Source: JAFHCF01 sp048497495 (lineage in GTDB: Bacteria > Pseudomonadota > Alphaproteobacteria > Rhizobiales > Ancalomicrobiaceae). From it: DNA of 5,857 nucleotides. The notes under the pieces were generated by a model. It was given only the letters and a program-made list of their open reading frames with translations, was not told the DNA's origin and did no database searches. Positions 1 through 4,444 of the stretch are shown one piece after another; positions within the stretch are counted from its first letter, which is position 1; every line of letters starts with the position of its first letter. A program made the position numbers and the translations under genes. Location: NCBI GenBank assembly GCA_048497495.1, contig JAFHCF010000180.1, positions 1-5,857 on the forward strand, given 5' to 3'.

Positions 1-170
1 CCGCCGCGAGCCCGGCGCCGGCGGTGCCGGTCGCCGGATCGACGGTGCCGACGGCTCAGGTCAACGGCGTCAAGCCGACCGCCGAGGTGGTGATCCCGCC
101 GCCGCCCGACGATCCCGGCACCGAAGGCCTGGAGCCGGCGCCGAAGAAGCGCTTCAAGCTGTTCAACTGA
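1..170 (+). CDS. C-terminal end of a Pro/Ala-rich protein, identity unknown (partial, 5' end outside window)
   Basis: The frame is open from the first base of the window, with its first complete codon at base 3, and closes with TGA at 168-170. It gives 55 residues of a C-terminus. The segment is low in complexity: Ala/Pro/Val-rich (it begins AASPAPAVPVAGS), then a proline run (IPPPPDDPG), and ends in a basic/aromatic tail KKRFKLFN. No domain or catalytic motif is visible in this piece. Tails like this are common on periplasmic or cell-envelope proteins of alphaproteobacteria, but that is not enough to name it. It is convergent with the rplS cluster. Its strong third-position GC bias and the hairpin starting five bases after the stop support a real gene end. 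The function cannot be read from this window. Confidence 0.6.
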   Translation, partial: AASPAPAVPVAGSTVPTAQVNGVKPTAEVVIPPPPDDPGTEGLEPAPKKRFKLFN

Positions 171-174
171 GGGC

Positions 175-205
175 GGGCGCGCCCACCCCTCGGGACGGCG
201 CGCTC
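175..205 (+). terminator. Candidate terminator hairpin of the + strand gene, no T-run
   Basis: Arms 175-183 and 197-205 pair over 9 bp, with GCGCGCC/GGCGCGC at the core. On the + strand the pair 176/204 is a G-U wobble, while on the - strand it would be a C/A mismatch, so the structure favours + strand RNA. The loop (184-196) can add a small CCC/GGG pair. It begins five bases after the TGA at 168-170. No T-run follows, so it may stabilise the mRNA 3' end or act with Rho rather than be a classical intrinsic terminator. Confidence 0.4.
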
Positions 206-323
206 GGACCGATGGGCGACAGGACGGCGGCGCGGGCGTCGGGAACGATCTCGACGACCGCGACCGCGCCATCGCCGGCGCGCCGCTTCGATCCATGCCG
301 CGTCGATCGTCGCCGACGACGAA

Positions 324-345
324 AGGCCGGGATCGCTCCCGGCCT
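324..345 (-). terminator. Intrinsic-type terminator after rplS
   Basis: On the - strand a perfect 9-bp stem AGGCCGGGA / TCCCGGCCT closes a GCGA tetraloop (a GNRA loop) and is followed by TTCG. It sits 33 bases past the rplS stop and is the likely end of the ffh-rplS transcript. The T-run is very short. The stem itself is symmetric, so it might also stop + strand transcripts, although the + side continues CTCTC. Apart from this hairpin and the one at 175-205, the convergent gap 171-378 holds no gene I can support. Confidence 0.65.
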
Positions 346-378
346 CTCAGAGGTCTCGAAGACGTCGCGCTCGACCGA

Positions 379-765
379 TCACTCGGCGGCGGCGACGACC
401 TTGCGGTCCTGCTTCTTCTCGACGATGCGGGCCGCCTTACCGGTGAGGCCGCGCAGGTAGTAGAGCTTGGCGCGACGCACCTTGCCGCGACGGACCACCA
501 CGACCGACTCGATCAGCGGGGTGCAGCAGGGGAAGACGCGCTCGACGCCTTCGCCGTAGGAGATCTTGCGGACGGTGAAGCTCTCGTTGAGGCCCGAACC
601 GGCGCGGCCGATGCAGACGCCTTCGTAGGCCTGCACACGGGTGCGGGTGCCTTCCACGACGCGGACGTTGACGCGGACGGTGTCGCCGGGGGCGAAATCG
701 GGGAGCTGGCGCTTCTCGGCGATGGCCGCGGCCTGCTCCTGCTCGAGCTGTTCGATGATGTTCAT
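379..765 (-). CDS. rplS: Large ribosomal subunit protein bL19
   Basis: The product is 128 residues (E. coli bL19 is about 115). bL19 sits at the 30S-50S interface, where it contributes to an intersubunit bridge. Recognisable family blocks run through the protein: an N-terminal helix MNIIEQLEQEQ, DFAPGDTVRVNVRVVEG (about residues 23-39), RVQAYEGVCIGR (43-54), and the highly conserved FTVRKISYGEGVERVFP (63-79). The strongly basic VVRRGKVRRAKLYYLRG (90-106) carries the rRNA-contacting residues. The C-terminus has a short Ala-rich extension (VVAAAE). The ATG at 763-765 is preceded by a good AGGTGA at 772-777, six bases away. It is the last gene of the ffh-rpsP-rimM-trmD-rplS cluster, separated from trmD by 101 bases that contain its own promoter candidate, and it is followed by a hairpin terminator. 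Confidence 0.97.
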   Translation of the reverse strand: MNIIEQLEQEQAAAIAEKRQLPDFAPGDTVRVNVRVVEGTRTRVQAYEGVCIGRAGSGLNESFTVRKISYGEGVERVFPCCTPLIESVVVVRRGKVRRAKLYYLRGLTGKAARIVEKKQDRKVVAAAE

Positions 766-795
766 GGGTCGTCACCTGTTCAGAAGTTGGCGTTG

Positions 796-824
796 CCTAT
801 ACTCGATGTCTCGCTGCTTGTCAT
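796..824 (-). promoter_or_regulatory. Sigma70-type promoter of rplS
   Basis: On the - strand ATGACA (819-824, five of six matches to TTGACA) is separated by exactly 17 bases from TATAGG (796-801, four of six matches to TATAAT). Transcription would start near base 789 and give a leader of about 24 bases that carries the AGGTGA ribosome-binding site of rplS. It lies in the trmD-rplS gap, just downstream of a hairpin (825-847). This is inferred from consensus matching only. Confidence 0.6.
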
Positions 825-847
825 GCCCCCGTCGTCGATCTGGGGGC
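825..847 (-). terminator. Hairpin in the trmD-rplS gap, possible trmD terminator
   Basis: GCCCCC (842-847 read on the - strand) pairs with GGGGGC (825-830) over 6 GC pairs around an 11-base loop. It lies 19 bases after the trmD stop and directly abuts the -35 box of the rplS promoter. No T-run follows (ATGACAAG), so complete termination is doubtful. It may partly separate the trmD message from the rplS message or protect the trmD mRNA 3' end. Confidence 0.35.
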
Positions 848-866
848 GGAAGCGGCGGGCGATTCG

Positions 867-1586
867 TTATTTTCCGCGTCCCCCGAGGGGTCCGAGGAGG
901 TTCCAGAGATCCGGACGCCGCTCCCGGGTGATCCGCTCGGCCGCCGCGCGCTTCCAACGCGCGATCGCCGCATGGTCACCCGAGGTCAGCACCTCGGGGA
1001 TCGTCCGCCCCTCCCAGACCTGCGGTCGGGTATAGTGCGGATATTCCAGGAGCCCGGCCTCGAAGCTCTCCTCCGAGCCGGACTCGATCTTTCCCATCAC
1101 CCCGTCGCGCAGCCTGACGACCGCGTCGAGGAGCACCATGGCGGCGATCTCGCCGCCGGAGAGGACGTAGTCGCCGATCGACACCTCGATCAGCCCGCGG
1201 CCCTCGATCACCCGCTCGTCGACGCCCTCGAAGCGCCCGCACAGGATCACCACGCCCGGCCCTCCCGCCAGTTCGCGAACGAACTCCTGGGTGAGCGGCC
1301 GCCCCCTGGGGCTCATCAGGAGCCGGGGACGGCAATCGTCCGGGTCTCGCGCCGCCACCGCGTCGATCGCCTTGGCGACCACGTCGGCGCGCAACACCAT
1401 GCCCGGTCCGCCGCCGGCGGGCGTGTCGTCGACCGAGCGGTGCCTGTCTTCCGCGAAGTCGCGGATCTGCACCGTGTCGAGCGACCACAGGCCCTTTTCC
1501 AGCGCCTTGCCCGAGAGCGAGACCCCGAGGGGTCCCGGGAACATCTCGGGGTAGAGAGTGAGGACGGTGGCCTCGAAGCCGGTCAC
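867..1586 (-). CDS. trmD: tRNA (guanine-N1)-methyltransferase TrmD
   Basis: TrmD transfers a methyl group from SAM to N1 of G37 next to the anticodon and so prevents +1 frameshifting. The product is 239 residues (E. coli 255) and belongs to the SPOUT class with a trefoil-knot SAM site. Visible family motifs are LTLYPEMFPGPLG (9-21), the substrate loop SVDDTPAGGGPGM (51-63), LLMSPRGRPL (89-98), LCGRFEGVDERV (115-126) and SIGDYVLSGGE (136-146). The knot-following EYPHYTRP (181-188) and the C-terminal RRPDLW (223-228) are also present. The Arg matching E. coli R154 is kept at residue 158. The position of the general-base Asp169 appears to be Glu173 (SEESF). The start is GTG (1584-1586), whose GTGA overlaps the rimM stop, with GAGGGAG-type purines upstream inside rimM. 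Translation is probably coupled to rimM. Confidence 0.97.
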   Translation of the reverse strand: MTGFEATVLTLYPEMFPGPLGVSLSGKALEKGLWSLDTVQIRDFAEDRHRSVDDTPAGGGPGMVLRADVVAKAIDAVAARDPDDCRPRLLMSPRGRPLTQEFVRELAGGPGVVILCGRFEGVDERVIEGRGLIEVSIGDYVLSGGEIAAMVLLDAVVRLRDGVMGKIESGSEESFEAGLLEYPHYTRPQVWEGRTIPEVLTSGDHAAIARWKRAAAERITRERRPDLWNLLGPLGGRGK

Positions 1587-2137
1587 GTCCCCGCTCCCTC
1601 GGCGCCGTCCTCGCCCGGCTCGGGCGCTTCCTCGCGCAAGAGACCCTCCGGCGGATCGATCACCACCCGTCCGCCCTTCACATCCACCACCGGCACCAGG
1701 GCCCGGGTGAAGGGAAGGAAGAAGGAGGTACCGTCGACCGGGCGGATCTCCAGGAGGTCGCCGGCGCCGAAGTTCGGCACGGCGACCACATGGCCGTAGA
1801 GATCGCCGCTCGTGTCGACCACGTCGAGCCCGACCAGGTCGGCGTGGTAGAAGGTCTCCTCGTCCCCCGTCTCGGGCAGCACCGAGCGGTCGACGAAGAG
1901 ATCGCGGCCGTTGAGCTTCTCGGCGGCGGTGCGGTCGGCGATCTCGCGGAACTTGACCACCAGCATGGTGCCCTGGTCGCGCATCCGTTCGATCGTCAGC
2001 CGCAAGCCGTCGCCGGCGTCGAGCGGTCCGTAGTCGGCGATCGTCTCGACGGGATCGGTGAAGGACTTGACCCTCACCTCGCCGCGAATGCCGTGGGCGG
2101 CGCCGACGTGGCCGATCAGGATCGGTTCATCGCTCAT
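1583..2137 (-). CDS. rimM: Ribosome maturation factor RimM
   Basis: RimM binds uS19 and helps 30S head assembly and 16S processing. The product is 184 residues (E. coli 182). The N-terminal RimM beta-barrel opens with ILIGHVGAAHGIRGEVRVKSF (about 6-26) and includes MLVVKFREIADRTAAEKLNG. The C-terminal PRC-barrel starts at YHADLVGLDVV (about 97-107) and includes NFGAGDLLEI and FFLPFTRALVPVVD. A short acidic tail (EEAPEPGEDGAEGAGT) follows. I chose ATG 2135-2137 because GAGAGG lies nine bases upstream and the family motif begins at residue 6. A GTG at 2171-2173 in the same frame would add 12 residues and overlap the rpsP stop by GTGA, but it has no ribosome-binding site. The stop TGA (1583-1585) overlaps the trmD GTG by four bases. 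Confidence 0.95.
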   Translation of the reverse strand: MSDEPILIGHVGAAHGIRGEVRVKSFTDPVETIADYGPLDAGDGLRLTIERMRDQGTMLVVKFREIADRTAAEKLNGRDLFVDRSVLPETGDEETFYHADLVGLDVVDTSGDLYGHVVAVPNFGAGDLLEIRPVDGTSFFLPFTRALVPVVDVKGGRVVIDPPEGLLREEAPEPGEDGAEGAGT

Positions 2138-2146
2138 GACGCTTCG

Positions 2147-2152
2147 CCTCTC
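2147..2152 (-). promoter_or_regulatory. Ribosome-binding site deciding the rimM start
   Basis: GAGAGG read on the - strand ends nine bases before ATG 2135-2137. The in-frame upstream GTG at 2171-2173 has no comparable purine stretch, so this site supports the shorter RimM. Confidence 0.6.
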
Positions 2153-2169
2153 GCCGTCGTCCGCTTCGA

Positions 2170-2532
2170 TCACTCGGCCGTGGCGGCGGCGAGATCCTCG
2201 GCCTTCTTGGCCTTCTCGGCGGCGCGCTCCTGGGCCTTCTTGCCGGGCTCGCCCTGCTTCGGGTTGGAACGGGCCTCACGCTTCATCAGGCCGGCGGCGT
2301 CGAGGAAACGGGCGACGCGGTCGGTCGGCTGGGCGCCGACGGAGAGCCAATGGGTGAGACGCTCGGTCTCCAGCACGATGCGGTCGGCCGAGTCCTTGGC
2401 GAGCATCGGGTTGTAGGTGCCGACCTTCTCGATGAAGCGGCCGTCGCGCGGGGAGCGGGCGTCGGCGATCACCAGGCGATAGAACGGGCGCTTCTTGGAG
2501 CCACCACGGGCGAGACGGATCTTGAGCGACAT
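2170..2532 (-). CDS. rpsP: Small ribosomal subunit protein bS16
   Basis: bS16 is a 30S assembly protein that binds 16S rRNA in the body. The product has 120 residues against about 82 in E. coli. The first 80 or so hold the family core: MSLKIRLARGGSKKRPFYRL, VIADARSPRDGRFIEKVGTYNP (21-42), ETERLTHWLSVGAQPTDRVARFL (55-77). The rest (about 84-120) is a Lys/Ala/Glu-rich extension, AQERAAEKAKKAEDLAAATAE at its end. It is probably helical or disordered, as often seen in alphaproteobacterial bS16. The ATG (2530-2532) has AAGGAAG just upstream. The gene lies 147 bases after ffh, in a gap with two tandem hairpins, and 32 bases before rimM. No convincing separate promoter is visible, so co-transcription with ffh is likely. 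Confidence 0.97.
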   Translation of the reverse strand: MSLKIRLARGGSKKRPFYRLVIADARSPRDGRFIEKVGTYNPMLAKDSADRIVLETERLTHWLSVGAQPTDRVARFLDAAGLMKREARSNPKQGEPGKKAQERAAEKAKKAEDLAAATAE

Positions 2533-2562
2533 GGCTCTTCCTTTCGTTGGACGTATCGAGAG

Positions 2563-2607
2563 TCGAGGGCGGGCCCTCGGGTCACTGGTCGAGGGCGAAC
2601 CCTCGGG
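2563..2607 (-). repeat. Two tandem near-identical hairpins between ffh and rpsP
   Basis: A 19-base unit occurs at 2563-2581 and 2589-2607 with 17 of 19 bases identical, 26 bases apart. Each unit is itself a hairpin with arms CGAGGG / CCCTCG (2564-2569/2574-2579 and 2590-2595/2600-2605). The arms are the same in both; only the tetraloop differs. In - strand RNA the first loop met is UUCG and the second is CCCG. Neither is followed by a T-run. They may act as an mRNA processing or stability element or as weak terminators that set the ffh to rpsP ratio. Confidence 0.6.
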
Positions 2608-2679
2608 AATTCCGGGACTTCCAACTCGCTCCCACCATCCGAGCCCGCGCGACGCGGCTCTCGGGGCGGGGGCGAGAAT

Positions 2680-4203
2680 TCACTTCTTCCTGAAGCCGGG
2701 GGGCAGCGGGCCCTTCGGCATTCCCATGCCGGGGAGCTGCATGCCCTTGGGCAGGGTCGGCATGCCGCCGCCCATTCCCCCGAGGCCGCCGAGGCCACCC
2801 ATGCCGCCGGGCAGCTGGCCCGACTTGGCCATGGCTTCCAGTTCGGCCGGATCCATCTGCGGCATGCCGCCGCCGAGCATCGAACCGAGGCCGCCGAACA
2901 GGCCGCCCTTCTTCTTGCCCATGGCCTTCATCATGTCGGCCATCTGGCGATGCATCTTGAGGAGCTTGTTGATGTCCTCGACGCGGGTGCCGGAGCCGGC
3001 GGCGACGCGGCGCTTGCGCGAGGCGGCGAGGAGTTCCGGCTTGCGGCGCTCCTTGGGCGTCATCGAACGGACGATGGCGATCTGGCGATCGAAGACCTTC
3101 TCGTCGAAGCCGTCGAGCTGGCCCTTCATCTTGCCCATGCCGGGCAGCATCCCCATGATGCCCTTCATGCCGCCGAGCTTCTTCATCTGCGACAGCTGAT
3201 CGGCGAGATCGTCGAGGTCGAACTGACCCTTCTTCATCTTGGCGGCCATGTCGGCCGCCTTCTTCATGTCGAACTCCTGCGCCGCCTTCTCGACCAGGGC
3301 GACGATGTCGCCCATGCCGAGGATGCGGCCGGCGATACGGCCGGGATCGAAGTCCTCGAGCGCATCGGCCTTTTCGCCGACGCCGACCAGTTTGATCGGC
3401 TTGCCGGTGACGGCGCGCATCGAGAGCGCCGCGCCGCCGCGGCCGTCGCCGTCCATGCGGGTGAGCACGATGCCGGTGATGCCGACGCGCTCGTCGAAGG
3501 AGCGGGCGAGATTGACCGCGTCCTGGCCGGTCAGGGCGTCGGCGACCAGCAGGATCTCGTGCGGCTTGGAGATCTTCTTGATCTCGGCCATCTCGAGCAT
3601 CAAGGGCTCGTCGATGTGGACGCGGCCGGCGGTGTCGAGGATGACCACGTCGTAGCCGCCGAGACGGGCGGCCATGTGGGCGCGCTCGGCGATCTGGGTC
3701 GGGGTCTGGCCGACGACGATCGGCAGCGTGTCGACGCCGACCTGTTCGCCGAGGACGCGCAACTGCTCCTGCGCCGCCGGACGGCGGGTGTCGAGCGAGG
3801 CGAGCAGGGTCTTGGCCTTGTGGCGCTCGGTGAGACGCTTGCCGATCTTGGCGGTGGTGGTGGTCTTACCCGAGCCCTGGAGGCCGACCATCATGATGGT
3901 GACCGGGGCCGGCGCGTCGAGATCGATCGGCTTGGCGGTCGAGCCCAGGGTCTCGACCAGGACGTCGTGGACGATCTTGACGACCTGCTGGCCGGGGGTG
4001 ATCGAGCGCAGGACCTCGTGGCCGACGGCGCGATTGCGCACCTTGTCGGTGAAGGACTTGACCACGTCGAGGGCGACGTCGGCCTCGATCAGGGCGCGGC
4101 GAACCTCGCGCATGGCCTCGCCGACGTCGGCCTCGGAGAGGGCGCCGCGGCGGGTGAGCTTGTCCAGGATCCCGGACAGGCGTTCCGAAAGGTTCTCGAA
4201 CAT
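2680..4203 (-). CDS. ffh: Signal recognition particle GTPase Ffh
   Basis: Ffh binds 4.5S RNA and signal sequences of nascent membrane and secreted proteins and delivers ribosomes to FtsY. The product is 507 residues (E. coli 453). The N domain helical bundle begins MFENLSERLSGILDKL, with ADVALDVVKSF at 41-51. The GTPase domain has the P-loop GLQGSGKTTTT (107-117), DTRRPAAQEQL (138-148), DTAGR (190-194), TRMD (248-251, where TKxD is more usual) and GVGEK (274-278). The M domain carries a Met-rich finger loop (about 340-360, MKKLGGMKGIMGMLPGMG). It also has the RNA-binding SMTPKERRKP and SRKRRVAAGSGTRVEDINKLLK (380-416). The excess length is a Gly/Met/Pro-rich tail (433-507) ending GPLPPGFRKK. 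The start ATG 4201-4203 matches the family N-terminus, although no clear Shine-Dalgarno precedes it. An in-frame GTG at 4255-4257 would add non-homologous residues. Confidence 0.98.
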   Translation of the reverse strand: MFENLSERLSGILDKLTRRGALSEADVGEAMREVRRALIEADVALDVVKSFTDKVRNRAVGHEVLRSITPGQQVVKIVHDVLVETLGSTAKPIDLDAPAPVTIMMVGLQGSGKTTTTAKIGKRLTERHKAKTLLASLDTRRPAAQEQLRVLGEQVGVDTLPIVVGQTPTQIAERAHMAARLGGYDVVILDTAGRVHIDEPLMLEMAEIKKISKPHEILLVADALTGQDAVNLARSFDERVGITGIVLTRMDGDGRGGAALSMRAVTGKPIKLVGVGEKADALEDFDPGRIAGRILGMGDIVALVEKAAQEFDMKKAADMAAKMKKGQFDLDDLADQLSQMKKLGGMKGIMGMLPGMGKMKGQLDGFDEKVFDRQIAIVRSMTPKERRKPELLAASRKRRVAAGSGTRVEDINKLLKMHRQMADMMKAMGKKKGGLFGGLGSMLGGGMPQMDPAELEAMAKSGQLPGGMGGLGGLGGMGGGMPTLPKGMQLPGMGMPKGPLPPGFRKK

Positions 4204-4259
4204 GGGTCGTGCTCGGTCCGTTGCTCGTCCACCCGCTCGAACCGCGACGCGACCCACCC

Positions 4260-4284
4260 AAACAAAAACGCGCCCGCGGGCGCG
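4260..4284 (-). terminator. GC hairpin with T-run in the ffh leader (intrinsic terminator or attenuator)
   Basis: A perfect 16-base palindrome (4269-4284, CGCGCCCGCGGGCGCG) can fold into a 6-bp all-GC stem with a CGCG loop. On the - strand it is followed at once by TTTTTGTTT (4260-4268). This is the best intrinsic terminator signature in the window, and it points towards ffh, whose ATG lies 56 bases further on. It either ends transcription coming from the upstream GyrI-like gene or, if the promoter at 4371-4399 is real, acts as an attenuator inside the ffh leader. Confidence 0.65.
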
Positions 4285-4306
4285 ACGCGCTGGCGGACGT
4301 GTGCCT

Positions 4307-4330
4307 CCGGGGGCTTATTCGATGCCCCGG
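4307..4330 (-). other. Leader hairpin upstream of the ffh terminator-like element
   Basis: On the - strand CCGGGGC (4324-4330) pairs with GCCCCCGG (4307-4314) over 6-7 GC pairs with one possible bulged C. The loop is A/T-rich, ATCGAATAA. It lies in the 241-base gap 4204-4444 between the GyrI-like gene and ffh, 22 bases before the hairpin/T-run element. No gene is seen in that gap, and the conserved core of SRP 4.5S RNA is not present. Confidence 0.3.
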
Positions 4331-4370
4331 TCGGCGGGAGGTCGACGACGAAGTCGGCGAGAGAGCCGGT

Positions 4371-4399
4371 TCAATAGGCGAGGGCGGGCGAAGAGTCAA
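4371..4399 (-). promoter_or_regulatory. Sigma70-type promoter candidate for the ffh operon
   Basis: On the - strand TTGACT (4394-4399) is followed after 17 bases by TATTGA (4371-4376). Shifted by one base it also fits the looser rhizobial pattern CTTGAC-N17-CTATAT (TTGAC, then CTATTG). A start near 4364 would give a leader of about 160 bases before the ffh ATG, which would contain the hairpins at 4307-4330 and 4260-4284. I found no better promoter in the gap. The -35 box falls in the loop of the inverted repeat at 4379-4415. Confidence 0.5.
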
Positions 4400-4415
4400 T
4401 CTTCACCCGCCCTCG
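4379..4415 (-). terminator. 16-bp inverted repeat after the GyrI-like gene, overlapping the ffh promoter
   Basis: Arms 4379-4394 and 4400-4415 pair over 16 bp with a 5-base loop. On the - strand all positions pair, with one G-U (4389/4405); on the + strand that pair becomes C/A, so selection seems to act on - strand RNA. It starts 29 bases after the stop of the GyrI-like gene, as expected of a terminator, but no T-run follows (CCTATTGAACC). The loop and one arm coincide with the -35 box and spacer of the promoter at 4371-4399, so it could also be an operator. Confidence 0.55.
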
Positions 4416-4444
4416 AAGCGATTTCGGCGACGCCGTTCGATCGA

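Noticed and set aside
212..460. Short + strand open frame in the convergent gap running into rplS
   Set aside because: It has an Arg/Ser/Ala-rich composition and no ribosome-binding site, overlaps the rplS 3' end, and crosses the terminator hairpin.
972..1799. A 275-codon open frame on the + strand opposite trmD
   Set aside because: trmD and rimM on the - strand show all expected motifs. The antisense frame has none.
2350..4377. A 675-codon open frame on the + strand, opposite ffh and rpsP
   Set aside because: It is antisense to clearly homologous genes, and its His/Ala/Leu/Gly/Asp-rich product is the typical mirror of GC-rich coding sequence. It has no recognisable domain.
4204..4444. Possible SRP 4.5S RNA gene (ffs) next to ffh
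   Set aside because: The conserved apical loop region (GGAA-type tetraloop with flanking AGCAG) is not present on either strand.
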